Positions 10,809 to 23,359 of a stretch of DNA of 64,000 nucleotides are shown piece by piece. The translations under genes were made by a program, and so were the position numbers. Each line of letters starts with the position of its first letter. Positions within the stretch are counted from its first letter, which is position 1. This DNA is from Paragonimus skrjabini miyazakii. Taxonomy: Eukaryota; Platyhelminthes; Trematoda; Plagiorchiida; Troglotrematidae. The notes beneath the pieces are model-generated. The model did no database searches and was not told the DNA's origin. It saw only the letters and a program-made list of their open reading frames with translations. The DNA lies in contig JTDE01002997.1 of the NCBI GenBank assembly GCA_014338405.1, positions 1 through 64,000 on the forward strand, read 5' to 3'.

Positions 10809-12428
10809 TTAGGTTACAAAATTGACCTCCGGTGATGTCGAGTCGGTAACGGGCGGCCATGGTAACCGTAAGGCTTGTACAAATTTCTTCTGAGCGCACA
10901 ACTGTGGATTGCGCAACCGAATTCCGATCGCTTCCGCGGTGGCCAGAATACGAAATTTGACTCCTCTGGATTGACGACTGGGCAAGCGGTAAATGGGCTG
11001 GAAAGCTACTTCTGGTGAGACTTGGTGGCCTGAGTCAACAAGGTGCGCCAGAATTGCACTCGAAATGGACTTCACCTCGCCCTTAGTCAGCCATGTGGGG
11101 TGGTGCTCACGTATCCTCTGAGAAAGACGCCTGGTTTTGCGACCGACATTACCTGCTCCACAGGAGCATGTGAAAGAGTAAACACAAAATGAGGTTACAC
11201 ATTTAGGCAACGTATCTTTGAGTTGTACGTGAACTACCGAGTCGGATCTGAACGAGATTCGCAGTTGTGCCGCGCTGTAGGTCTTTTCAATTGCGTTACT
11301 TATTCTGTGAGTCACCAGTTCAGCTAACGCCTCGCCTTTGTAGTCTAGCGTCATATAAACCAACTTCTTTTCCGCAGATGGAAGCTTAATCTTCGGTTCT
11401 GTCAGTTTCATTTGGCTACCTACGAAGTTTACAGGATAGGCGTTCCCTGCGAAAATCCGCCGTAGAAACACCATTTCTGCATCAATCGTGTCATCAGTAC
11501 ATATCCTCATAGCTCTGTAGGTTAAACTGCGAACGAGGTTCCTCTTCTGTTTCAGGGGTACGTAACTGAGAAAGTGAGTGTACTGGCCGTTCCAAGTCCC
11601 CTTCCTGTGAATACTCCTCTGAATTGAACCATCTGTACGACGATTCAACGCTACATCCAAAAAGGATATTCATCCATCTTTCTCGGCCTCAAGTGTAAAG
11701 TTGAGATTAGGGTGTGCTGTGTTCGCCTCAACAAGTAGGCTATTCAGGTCCACAGTTTCGTCAACTACACAGATTATATCATCCACGTACCTCTTGTAGA
11801 AAGTGCAATTGTTAATAAACCCACGAAGCGTAGTTCTTTCTAACATTGCCATGAAGATTTCTGCCAACAGTGGACCTAACGGTGACCCCATTGCAACGCC
11901 GTCCTTCTGACGGTACCTTTTCCCATCAATTTGAAATTGTACATTCTGTGTACATGTTAATATCAGTTTTTCGAGCGTGTCCACGGGTAAGCTCACATTT
12001 AAACCTTCTGAACGAATATACCCACAGAGGTAGTCAACGGTTTCCACGAGTGGTACATTCGTGAACAGGGAGCAAACATCAAGGGAAAACACCTTCTTGT
12101 TTTCCACACTCAGCGACCGGATAGAATCGACGAACTCAAACGTATCTTTCAGTGAATGTACTGCGATGTTCTTCTGAACGGGTTCTAGCAACTCTGTTAG
12201 CCACTGTGCCATCGAATGGTATGGAGAATTACACATATCCAGAATCGGGCGTAATGGCCATCCCTCTTTGTGAACCTTTGGTAAACCATACAGTCTGGGT
12301 ATTATGGTTCCAGTTGGTAGAATTCGTTCAAATGTCGCGGAGCCTATCAAACCCTGTTGTTTGAGGTCTCTTACAGTTCTAGAAATGTTTTTCTCGATCG
12401 CATTGGTCCTATCTCTTTCGTTTTGCAA
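10809..12428 (-). pseudogene. PLE reverse transcriptase/GIY-YIG endonuclease with one in-frame stop
   Basis: Two open segments (12428-11670 and 11660-10809) lie in the same frame and are separated by a single stop codon (TGA) after EKDG, so most of the protein is otherwise readable. Visible RT motifs are PRLYGLPKVHKEG, the motif A region FSLDVCSLFTNVP, VAMGSPLGPLLAEIF, and the catalytic YVDDI at 11775-11789. The C-terminal half holds the PLE endonuclease: a Cys pair (CSCG), GNVGRKTRRLSQRIREH and the SSAILAHLVDSGH block. The first Tyr of the usual YxG in GIY-YIG is replaced by Asn (GNVG). The start is arbitrary because the element is 5'-truncated. It is probably inactive. Confidence 0.88.
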
Positions 12429-12557
12429 GTTACTGAAGTTTCACGGTTTTATGAATTTGAATTCAGACTATCTCTACCTGATTTGTCCAAACAAGGATTA
12501 AACCGGTCGGGGCTTGTCAGTTTGAAGATGAGTAATGTATCCATTTTTCAAGTATAA

Positions 12558-12836
12558 TCATATGAAAATCCAACTCACCTCTATCTCTTCTAAGTGTTTA
12601 CCCCTGTATATTCTACCACTCCTGGTTCTGACTGTTAATTGGATCTTGACCCAGATGTTCTTGTCTTATCGCATTGGCTTGATGGTTGTGAGAAACACCA
12701 ATTTCCGGTTGTGGTACTTTGGTTAAGTGGTGGGTGCACCACGTTTTTGGAGCGTGGCTCGTCCCCATTGTTTTTGAATCCGTTGACTGCTCGGAAGAAC
12801 TCTGTTGGGTATGAATGTCTTATTATGTGATTATAG
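12558..12836 (+). repeat. BEL-family LTR fragment (copy C)
   Basis: This fragment aligns with the inner part of the LTRs at 13156-13646 and 33085-33588. It starts at TCATATGAAAATCC, runs through TATATTCTACC and AACTCTGTTGGGTATGAATGTC, and ends at TTATAG. It lacks both LTR ends and is the most diverged of the three copies. It lies between the broken 5' end of PLE-1 and the longer LTR copy, with about 320 bases of unrelated sequence between the two LTR pieces. Apparent ORFs inside it are spurious. Confidence 0.75.
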
Positions 12837-13155
12837 CACTGGAAGGAGTAGTGGCGTAGACCAGCATGAGTGCAATCGGTACCTAGTCCTCATTGTGAGT
12901 GCAAGGTGTAAGTCATGGAGAACGGCTTGTGCATGAACGTACTTTTCAATGTCAGACCCTTGAGGAGCTCAAATAGTGGGAGTCATGGAAAACGGCTTTC
13001 ACTGCATTCCTTGGGATTAGTGTCGCGCTGCGAGCATGATGTACCTTGGGTTTGACGTCTGTTGACTTAGTAGCTAGTCAGGTAGAAAACCAGACCTGAG
13101 CGGAATCGTCTTTCTCTCGGGGATATTTTGGTCGTGTTCGGATGTTGTGGGTCGG

Positions 13156-13646
13156 TGTATCGAATTTGGAAGTTGTCATATGAAAAGCCGGCCCAACCCT
13201 ATTCCCCCAAAACGCTTATCCTTGTATATTCTACCGCCCCTGTTTCTGACCGCTAATTGGACCTTGACCTCGATGTTTTTGTTTTATCGCGTCAATTGAT
13301 AGTTGTGCGAATAGCTATTTGCCGCCTTTTGTATTTTGCTTGAGTGGTACGTGCATCATCCTTTTGGAGCTTGGCTCATCCCTATTTTTATTGAACCTGT
13401 TGACTGCTCGAAAGAACTCTGTTGGGTATGAATGTTATATTATGTGCTTTTAGTTCATCTTTAGTCTATTTGGCATCAATTTGTAATTATCTCCCGGAAA
13501 CGATCCGTCGATCGAAACTGTTGAGGCCGTCTACTTATTAACTTTGATAATTTGTTCAATAGTTCCGTGGCATTGTGAACCAATCTTGTTTTGAGATCGT
13601 TGGTTTATTAATACGCGTTGCACAACGCCGTATGGATGACTGTACA
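13156..13646 (+). repeat. Solo LTR of BEL-like family (copy A)
   Basis: About 490 bases are collinear with the 5' LTR of the BEL/Pao element at 33085-33588. Both begin with TGT...ATCGAATTT and end in GTACA, consistent with a TG...CA-type LTR. Shared landmarks include TTCTACCGCCCCTGTTTCTG, CGATCGAAACTGTTGAGG and TCTACTTATTAACTTTGAT. No gag or pol sequence follows, so it is probably a solo LTR left by recombination. I could not find a convincing short target-site duplication, which suggests age or imprecise ends. Confidence 0.75.
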
Positions 13647-13649
13647 AGC

Positions 13650-16600
13650 AACGAGAAGCGTTGCAACTATTCATGATTTTAAATTTCCTTTAGACGTTGT
13701 CATTCTCCCGAACTCCCAGAATTCTCACCTTCAACCCAGTAAACTCATCACATCTCGCTTCCATCAAATGTTGGCACATTACTCAAACTGTCTCAATGAA
13801 TGACAGACCTAAAACGAGTACCATCCGATTGCCTCATGGTAACTGATTTATTTCAGATTTTGTTTCATGTGTATTATCCAATCTTACTGATTAGTATTTT
13901 GAAAGTTAGTTTTCCAAAATCATAGTCGTCAACTTAGTCTCCATATAAATACTCGGGAAAGTTGAATAGATAAATCTGTGTTGAATTTTGTTTTCATAAT
14001 TCCATCGTGAAATTAAATTCATTTTGAAATTATTGTACAGCTGACCGGCTATCCATCTTTTTAACTGTTAGACGATGCAACTGACAAATTCCTTTTTGCA
14101 TGGAAGATTCTCGCAAGACAAGACTCAAACTCATTCTAATCCTGGTGTTTTATTGCAGGAAAACATGTTTCTTCTCTTTGACTAATCAAACAGCATCCTA
14201 GATTTTCATGGAATACTGTATCTTCTTAATGGCACGCACTTTCTTCTTCCTGAATTAAATGTTTATATCCACCAGATTGTAGTTATCAAGCGCGTACAAC
14301 TTTGGCAGTATAGTTACAGTATTACTACTGTTTATCATAAGCTGGAGATATACCGTGTATGGTAGTTTTTATACAAATTATTCACTTATGCAGCTGTGTG
14401 ATAGAATTAAGTCATAAGTAAGACAAAAAATATAACAACAGCTTATGTAATCGGCAAGACTGCAAGAGCAAAATGCTCGGTTTAATTGATAAATCAACTA
14501 AACTGTTTACATTCGATATATTGTGTGATACAGTTACTCAGATTAAATTTACTACGACAGATCGCTTAGTGGTACATATTCAGCGGAAAACTTTAAGTAT
14601 GTGGCTCCACACAAAGCCTCTAATACACTGTGTCTTACATTTGGACGCACACTAGCGTTTTCGGTTTCAGTTGCAAACTGACGTCTACACCATACTTATT
14701 TCATTATGCAATTCAACTATGATCGTACTATTTATTATTACAAATTATTCTGAAAATAGGGGAATTAAACTGTCAAAACAAATGAAAGATAGTAACCAAC
14801 AACTTTGAAAATCTAGCGTCTGAAAATAACTCTATGAACTACATTGGTTGATTATAAACTACACTCATTTTGAGACACGTTAGTTCTTGACAGGTGAAAC
14901 TGTTAAAAGCATTCATATATGTCCTCCTACGAATATACGGAAACCCCAATCTAAAATGAATTACGGCTCCAGGCAATGAAAAATAGATTTATTTTTTCTA
15001 TAAAAACCTATCTTTAGCTTATCCATATTGTTTGTTAAGGAATGCAAGTGCGATTCTGAAATGTATTTCTCGGTTTGTTGAATAGATTCCATTAGGTACG
15101 GTTTGAAGTACTGTGCATATCTATACTTGTCAATATGCTTATCTAAGTGAAAAACTTTAAAAGTTATCGACCGTATGTAAGCTAGCAACTTTGTACGGGT
15201 CAATCCATCGAATCAAGGTTCAGTTGTGTAGACCACATTCTTATTGCCTCAGCATTATGTAGTGAACACCATTGATACCAACATGTTTACTATCCAGTTA
15301 GTATTACACTTATGGATGGTTAGAAACGATGTGAATCTCTGTATATAGGAGAGTAAGCAACTTATTTACCCCACCTCAGAAGTGAACGTTTACCAGCCAT
15401 CTTTTAACGAGCATCGGCTGTTTGAAAATATGACCTATGTCACGTTGCACACTGGTGCAGGCATTCGTCGAGTCTATCGGAATTGTTTTCGCTCTTAAGT
15501 GGCGGTTGCTGTTTTCCATCTGTCGTTTGTACAAACTAATCCTTGGGCTTCATGATAAGCAGTCAGCTGTGGAATTTCTCTGAGTTTACGACTAATCAGA
15601 AACGCTTCGATCTACAGTATAATACTAGTGATTGCTCTCGAACAACAACTGATGTTCGGCCGTTTTTTGACGTTGAACAAACCCAATAAAACATTGATAG
15701 TCTCTTCTATCAAATATGAGATTCAGTAAACTGTTCACTGTCCACTTCATTTAACTACACCATAAACATCAGCGGCACTGTTTAGCTTGTTTGTTCCGCC
15801 CGCTTTGGATTATCTTGATAGGTGTCAGATCGTGGTGAATATCAATATAGTGTTCCCCTCACTCATCCCACGAGCAATTTTTTTGTGAGAAGATGAAATT
15901 AATTTTTCGGTAGTATAAATCACCGAAAGGATGAGTGCGCCTTTAAAGTTCAGTTTCCATAAATCACTTTAATTCATGGTGTCAGTCGGGGAGTAACAAG
16001 CACTGTTGCCGATTGTCATGTTGCCGTTGAATTTGTTAACCACCACTAAATAGGCCACATTTCATACTATGTGAGTCTTAATTAAATAAGCCAAAAATTG
16101 TTTGGTGTCTTATGTGCATAATTAAACTTGTCTTAAATAACTGATGTACATATATTTATAAAACCGACTGTATTTGTGAGTATCAACCCCAGTTTAATAA
16201 GGTACCCGAGAACGAATGCTAATTACAAACTTTAAGTTTATCATATTAACCTGTCTACCGTCTACCATATTTTACTTCGTAAAAACTCGCTAGCGTAAGG
16301 TACAAGTAAAATAGTCAGCCAGGGTATGATAATTTTCCTTGGAATAATCACTCTGGCAATGTAGTGATATAAAAAAAAGCATATTTTGTACACTTGTATG
16401 GTAGATTCCGAAAGTCAGACCACCCGAGCGATGGTAACCAAAACGTTTTAAATAAGTGCACTGAATACAAGTCAAGAACATTCTAATATGTAACATTATT
16501 TTGAGATTTTTAACGGTTTTCAACACTGAATCAGTTAACGGTGAACATACTGGATCTGATAACATTGTTCTTGAGTAGTACAATAATTTTTTTGGAAGAA

Positions 16601-17720
16601 AAGACGTTCGAATGTTATTCCAATAATTCGAATGCATACATTAAAGTTAATAAAAATTATGTACAACCTAAAAGCCTAGATATAACCTGATTTCCTGAGT
16701 ATCGCAGAAGACTTATTATTATGTAGAAATATTTGAACAAAATCCACATTCGATCACAGCTTTCTCAGTTAGTAACGAAAAATGAAACTCTGTTATTAGA
16801 AACCAAAATAGGAATTGTATTTCTAAAACATGTTACCTTTGAAGTTCTTTAAACATATGAAGGTGAAAATTCTCTTTTGCCAATACAAAAATACAATAGT
16901 TACGGTAGCACTTGTGAAGATCGTTCGAAGCAGAAAGTCAATGTTGCATAGGTGTAGATTATATGCTTAATAATATGTGATTAGGGTGTGGAAAATATTT
17001 ATTGACCTGGATGGGCGATTTTTCAATTATTTCATGTAACGTTAAACAGTGAAACAATGATTGACAAGATTTGCTGGTTTTCTAAGTTGAACAAACACTA
17101 TTTTAGAAAAGTGGTAAGCAACACCATTATGACTGTTAACGTTGATTTGCAAACGAAAGTTGTAATACATTAATTACACTTGGCTAATGCGCTTCTTCTG
17201 GAAACATTTTCGGATAGAACAACTACCAGTAATCTGACAGTGTCATAACAACATAACGTTTGATTAATTTGTCTTGCAACCAGCAGAATCCATAATATTC
17301 CGCTCTGTTTTTTTATGCAGCCATGAAACTAGGAAGTGGTAACACATATTTTCATGCAATCATTCGATTGAATAACGTACTGTCTTCTTCATTATTATTT
17401 GAAGAGTCTATGAGATGAACACACAATTGACGATATCTTCTGGTTGATATCTGTGTTGAAAGTATGTTAGTTCCCCCTCATGTATGCATATCGGTACCAT
17501 CTTTGACAGGTAATGAGATCGGATTTCGGTTTGCTTACATTACCATGTGAAACAGTACAAAATATATGTGGGGAACATCTAATTTCGGCATGAGTCTCAG
17601 ATATGCAATGTTCCTCTCAAGAACATTCCGCTACAATTTAACAAGTACGGAATGTTGTGAAGAGAGAATTATGGCAAAACCTGCTACAAAAATTGCATGT
17701 ACCAATACATATTCACACAT
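13650..17720. other. Unassigned non-coding DNA
   Basis: No element or gene was recognised. The longest open segment is a 115-codon minus-strand frame at 16290-16637. It has no family motif and its composition (many Leu, Tyr, Ser, Thr) is typical of translated AT-rich DNA. No clear tandem or inverted repeat was seen. Confidence 0.5.
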
Positions 17721-17726
17721 AACGTA

Positions 17727-17862
17727 GTGCAGTGAGGATGAGCGATCGTAATATACTACTCACCACTTCTATTCAGTAGTAGGAACAAAGCATATATTTT
17801 GACATCGTACAAACCGCAGGAAAAATGCACGAAGGTAAATCAGAGTGCAGCATCGCCCATAA
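17727..17862 (+). repeat. Dispersed repeat family D, copy 1
   Basis: About 135 bases are similar to 63833-63968. Both run GTGAGGATGAGCGATCGTA or GTGATGAGGGGCGATCGTA, then ATACTACTCAC, ATTCAGTAGT, TTCTGACAT or TTTTGACAT, GCAGGAA, and end near GCAGCATCGC or GCGGCATCGC. The sequence around TACTACT and AGTAGTA can pair within the repeat. The repeat has no ORF and no recognised class. It may be the tail of a LINE or a small non-autonomous element. Confidence 0.6.
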
Positions 17863-17869
17863 TGGTCCC

Positions 17870-20800
17870 TGCTACTTAAAATAACTGAGCATTCACGTCT
17901 GCGGCAGCCTAGACGGTCTGGGGCCGAATACCACGTGCAAATGAGTGGTTTTGTTTCAGGTCTTGTTTAAATGCTTAACCCATGTGTTGCTTTGTCGAAT
18001 AAACAAACCTTGTGCCATCCGCGTTCTTGGATCACAACAGTAGGTTATCATGGTTAATTCGTCACCAAGGTTTGTGGCACAATGATGTTTACTGCATGCA
18101 CAGAAGATGACACCACTTTGTTATTGTTGCGGACTGTACCATCCGTAACATTCTCCAGTACTCTGTTACGTACCGGATGCAAGAAGTTTCATCTAAGTCG
18201 ATTTGGGGCCGTCAAGTTTCATGGTCCGCCTGAATACATTGCATCCCATCAAGTATATGCTGCAAGTTTTGTAGTTATGTAGTCGATTCAAACAAGATTA
18301 TTGAGAAGTGCTAGGCCACAAACACACAAAAAATGAAATTACTTATTTACAACAGAAGCTTCAGACCGGAAAACGTGTGCTCGTGATGACGAATTAGAAA
18401 ATGCTGAGCAGTTGATGAGGTTAGCCGTTCGTGATCTATTTTTGAATTCACATTAGTTTACGTCAGATCGTTATATTCAATTTTGCGTCCTATCTAAACC
18501 TAAATGTTTCGCTTGATTCGTTGACGCAAATGTCTGCTTTTTCTACTGATGTTAGTGCCCAAACACATATAGGTGTATTCGTAAGAACAGTGTGCTCTAG
18601 TGTACAAAACAGCTGACGACTTGAAGGAGAGAATCAGTGAACGCATTGTAAAATACGCGGTAGTGTCTCAATGGCGCTGAAAACATGTACAGTCGATTTG
18701 ATCAAGCGTATTCCTGACAGGTCGTAGGAACTGTCAATTTTGAACAGCAACAACCGAACAACCATCAGTTCAGGAAAAACATACGTTTCCGCATGAAGTT
18801 AGTTGGGTTTGTTGAGTATGCCCATAAAAGTCGTACGATATCTGTTTAGACTCAGAGTGGTCATAAGTATCCTTAATCGTGGCAGATATCAGCTTGAATG
18901 TATTCGTCCGGTTCTGCGGATTGCAGGCAATGCGAGAAACCGAAAGAGACATCGCCAACTAATTCGGACCAGCGGGCGAGAAATGGCGGGAAACAACCCA
19001 GGACAGACAGCGTCATCCACATGCACAAACTAGCCAGATGTTTGGATAGAGGCCGCCGCTGTGTTCTGGACCGGAATTCGGTTCATAAGTGTTAGTACGC
19101 AAGGTGTGGGAAGGTGTTGATTTCGACAATAAAGATTGTGCTTTATTGAGCGATTTTCGTCGCATAATGACTCATTTGCAATAATTTTGTCGATCCTGTT
19201 CGCGAATAGTAACATTTTATTTTTACGGTGTGACTCAACCCACAGTCAATTTGATGGTGATGATTGTGTCTACTTTCAGCGAATAAAGCTGCATAACTGT
19301 CATGATGTACTGCATACAGCATCAGTCCTCAACTTTACCATTGGACTTCTCTGTCTGTTACCCTCGTCTTGAAAATAAAAGTTCACGTAAGACGTGCTCA
19401 CTAAAAAGGTCACTTCAGGTATGGCGCTGGACTACTAACTGGCAGATTGGCCTGTTCTGCTTCTTCACAAATGTCATTACTTGTTGCTTCAGGCAGCACA
19501 TTCATGAACCTTGTGACGAAACTTATTTTGGCCATATATTTCTCATTCATAATAATCCCACCATTATGTTCAGTTCACGAAAATCCGTGCCTCGTCATAA
19601 ACTATTGAAATAGTGGGCCCCACAAATACGTTTGAATGATACGCAATCTTGTATGAGTTCAACAACATATCGAAAACAACCTAAATTACCAACCATTCAA
19701 CATTTGGTAATCTGTCCGCCCTAACACAAACTGAATGAAGAGGATCGGATCATTTACGTAGAAGGTACTGTATGTTGTTGTAGAGAAAAATCAAGAAATA
19801 TTGTTCTCGTCTGTGTAACTACAACAATACCTCTTTGTCGCGATTCAATCACCTTGGTAACTCAATGATCGAGTTGTACCTTAACCTGCTTTGGTTTATG
19901 CCATACGTTTCTAGTGATTTACAATGCGCGCTATATCTCTGTTGTATTACTAGGCTACATTGCTACCTAAACCTGATGAGTTCAAACAGAATTTTTCGTA
20001 GATATTCGTTGTGTGATATGATGTTTTTGGTATTTGTTTATTATTGACATTAACGAGTGCTACATGCGAACAATTGTAGTGTGTGTGACGTTTTTTTTTT
20101 GAAAAAATTATCTAATATCTAAAATTGATAAACTTTAGACATTTAAATCTAAAAGAGAAAAATAGTTTTATGATTGCTTTGTTGTCTGTGTGTACATAAT
20201 TTCTATCAGTGGGTGAGATTGTTTTTGCATTGTTACCACAAGTAATGACAACGAATAGGACAATCGAAAATGAAGTGATAAATTATCACACAACTTCCAA
20301 CAGAGATGTCAAAAACAGTTCTTGCACAATGTATCTCTCGAACACATTTTGCTGCATCTCATCAGGTACATACTGCAGTCTGCGGGTTTATGCAAGAAAG
20401 TGTATCCAAACCACTAAATCAACAGACACACTTAGAGGATTAGCGGTGTCCCTTTCAGAGTAGCCTATCACAATGACTTAATCAAAAGACACATCACATA
20501 TAGATTACGCTGCACCGGTTGTGATTCCACTCGCACATCAAGTATTCAGTGTAAATCCGAAAGAATAAGACAAGTAGTTTTATAAGTGAAGTCTTTTTGT
20601 CCAGCCGGCCAATACTGGCTAACCAATTAATAGGTTAGTATGAAATAGAAACCCCCGTCACGCGAGAAATACAGACAGAGAGACTCCAACGGTGAGATAT
20701 GAACTGGAGAGAGAAATATTGGAAACATAATGCAGGTATATGTGTACAGAATAGAAGTATACGTTAGTGCATTTCGAAGTGAATATGGAGGAAAAAAGCC

Positions 20801-22400
20801 AAGGTTGAACTGGAAGAAAACAGACGAAACAAAGCCGAAGAAAATAAAGCAGAAATCCAGGTTTCTGAAAAGCGGAGCAGGTGAGTTGCCAAACGGCGGT
20901 GGTCGTTGGTTGACGGGAAAAAGAAACAAGAGATACAACGAATATAAGCTACTTGAGCTTACCATACTCTCTGTACCTTGGCCGACGGTGTACTGTGATT
21001 ATGGTGATGACCTAATAATCCCAAACGGCCAACGCATTCGCGGCAAAACACAACGCAACGCCATATAGTTGTGCTACCACGACCCATAACATCTATGGTT
21101 CCCTTGCGTACCGCGCGTCTCCGTTCTCGGTCGCACAATGATTGTTCATTGAACATGGGGACGCATGTCCGGATCATATTTCTTCAGACTGTCCGGTTCA
21201 ACGCCAACTCATCCAATCCATTACAGGAAGAGTTCGACAGTAAGTATTATTGTCTAGTGAAATATAACCAGTCAGATTCAATGTGAGCACTATTGTTTTG
21301 GTTTAATAGTGGTTGAAACCGTATTGCTAAACTAGATGTCATCATCAATATTTCAAACTGTACTCAACAATACATCTTACGCGTTATCTTCAAAAGTTGA
21401 GCCGAATATTTTCTGAAGTTTGAATGAATGAGAAAGTGATTTTATATCATCACCGATGAACCACCGCCATGAAGTAAATCATATTTTGAAGATCAAAAAT
21501 ATTTTCATTGCACCGTCTTAGCAAATTCAAGGTACATTTAGTATAAAGCGACCTTCTCCACTCAATCTCTCTGAACAATGAGTTAACACTGCACGAAATC
21601 CTTGTGGTTATTTTCATTGTTCATAAGCTTTCATATTTCAAACATTCGACTTCATTCAATGAGTATGTTTGACGCATGCGACCACAGACCATTGCCCGAT
21701 TATCTATTGGCTGACTAGGAGACCAGTTAGATAAACATCCCTGATCAATTGTACTCTACAAAATTCGTTGATATGAAAGTTGTGGATCGTGGTCGAACGT
21801 TCAGTTAAACAAACCAGGATAATAGACTACTTTGTCATAGAACGTTGGACTCGCCAGTATGTCGTATAGCCACATCACTAAGCAGCAAGCAGTGTTGACA
21901 ACCATCCCAGTAAGAAATGTGACATTAACGAGGCGGAAGAAAGAGGTATGAACGCAAAGATATATGTGGATGTTACAAAGTCACAAACAGCACTTTCGAC
22001 AGTTTGCTTAATGGAACTACATTTATGAAAAATGATCAAACCATCGTGAACAAATTGCAATCAGCATTTCCAAAAAAAATGTTTATATGTTGCTAGATGC
22101 TTGGCATGCGCTAGCTTCATGAATACATATGAATGGATGCCTAGGGGTTGTTTACAGGAGATTTTAATTGACGTGCCCTGACATTGACCATTATCGATCG
22201 CCGATTCCATGCAGACGCATGAGTTGAATCTCAAACTACAAGATCAATTCCAAATGACTTGCAAAATCTGTACCCCGTCAACTCCCGTTGAAACCAATGA
22301 TCGACATTAATTTTCACAGGTAGTGATTGGACTTAGTGATTTCTAGTTCACAGACGGATACGCGATGTCAAAATGACAACCGGCAGAATAACGGCGTGCA
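17870..22400. other. Unassigned non-coding DNA
   Basis: No gene was recognised. A plus-strand ORF at 20730-21068 (112 codons, very Lys/Arg-rich) sits opposite a 112-codon minus ORF at 20627-20965. The stretch is purine-rich on the plus strand, which explains open frames on both strands without a gene. Other ORFs are under 105 codons and without motifs. A 10-base T run occurs near 20092. Confidence 0.45.
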
Positions 22401-22409
22401 TACATTAAT

Positions 22410-23357
22410 ATTACATATTTTGCTGTTACTGTAGAAAATGTCTTGACAAGAAAGTTCAGACAAACACAGTTGGAAATTAAAAATTGTCACTGTAGCCTGA
22501 AGGCTACGTGTGAATTTGAGGTCAAAACTTTTCTGCTATTCCTGAACATACTTATATGTCACCGGAAGGATGACACGATTAGAAGAACTGTCTGTAGAAA
22601 ATCTATATGGTCCGGCCAATACTTAAATTCCAACAGTTTCACAACATTCCAATATAAACGAACACTAATAAATACGCTGTACACACGAGCAAGATGAATC
22701 TGTACTCATGACAATCTTGCGGAAGAATTCGACCTTATCATTTCTGTATTACAATCAAATTGTTACCGTCAAAAGCTCATAGAAAGGTATGGTAGACAAA
22801 AAGCACCATCCAAAGAGATGACCACTGTAGAAAAAAGAGGGTCTATATAGAGTTGCTCCTTGAGGGTGGACACATCATGCGTCACACAACACAACGCCTG
22901 GGAAATTCACTTAAACGGACATTTAATGCAGCTGAACTCCGTGTACTCACTCGAACCTAGAGGCTACTAGTGCCTTTAATCAAAGGAGACCATCCTATCG
23001 GCGCCACATCGCAGTGTTTACCTATTCACATGTATATGCGCAGAAAGTTGCATACGCAGGACCGAAAGATGCTTGGTCTCCAGAGTGAAGTAAGAGTTAC
23101 TTAAATGGGTGCAAAATTCCTTGTTACTGGAGAACGGCAACGTTGTTGAAACACGTAAACAGCCAATTTCGTCAGTCGTTAAACGTGTCTTGATCACTGG
23201 TTACGCTATCGATTCCGCTTGTGCACTCAGAATCCTGCTGCGTCATTCAAATTCAAGAACCCTGAGGTTTGGTGAAGTGGTCGCAGTCAATCGTCTCAAG
23301 CCAGCCGTTTGTGTTCAGGGACAACTGTTTGTGAACCTGACCCTTCCGTGGACGTAG
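22410..23357 (+). pseudogene. Penelope-like element PLE-3, RT tail to endonuclease C-terminus
   Basis: This is a plus-strand PLE relic from a lineage different from PLE-1/PLE-2. It begins just after the RT palm and gives, in one frame to 22697, a TIRRTVCRKSIWSGQYLNSN block and FQYKRTLINTLYTRAR. After a stop come ICTHDNLAEEFD and a KLIERYG motif. Near 23030, in another frame, lies a decayed GIY-YIG core of the form YLFTCICA...RRTERCL. The last open segment (23109-23357) ends with LLRHSNSRTLRFGEVVAVNRL and LPWT, the characteristic C-terminal end of this PLE type. Multiple frameshifts and stops make it inactive. Confidence 0.75.
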
Positions 23358-23359
23358 TG

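Larger units (their letters stand above)
10615..12480 (-). mobile_element. Penelope-like retroelement PLE-1
   Basis: This is a minus-strand Penelope-like element. It comprises, in reading order, a reverse transcriptase (12428 down to about 11650), a linker, a GIY-YIG endonuclease (about 11190-11080), and a 3' untranslated region down to about 10615. The 3' region aligns with both terminal repeats of PLE-2 (40447-40640 and 43030-43225). The N-terminal part present in PLE-2 is missing: similarity stops near 12470-12480, just before an LTR fragment. The element is therefore 5'-truncated. PLEs are telomerase-related retroelements whose RT and endonuclease act together in target-primed insertion. 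Confidence 0.88.

Noticed and set aside
20627..21068. Overlapping 112-codon ORFs on both strands
   Set aside because: A purine-rich strand depletes stops on both strands; composition is low-complexity (Lys/Arg on one strand, Phe/Ser/Pro on the other).
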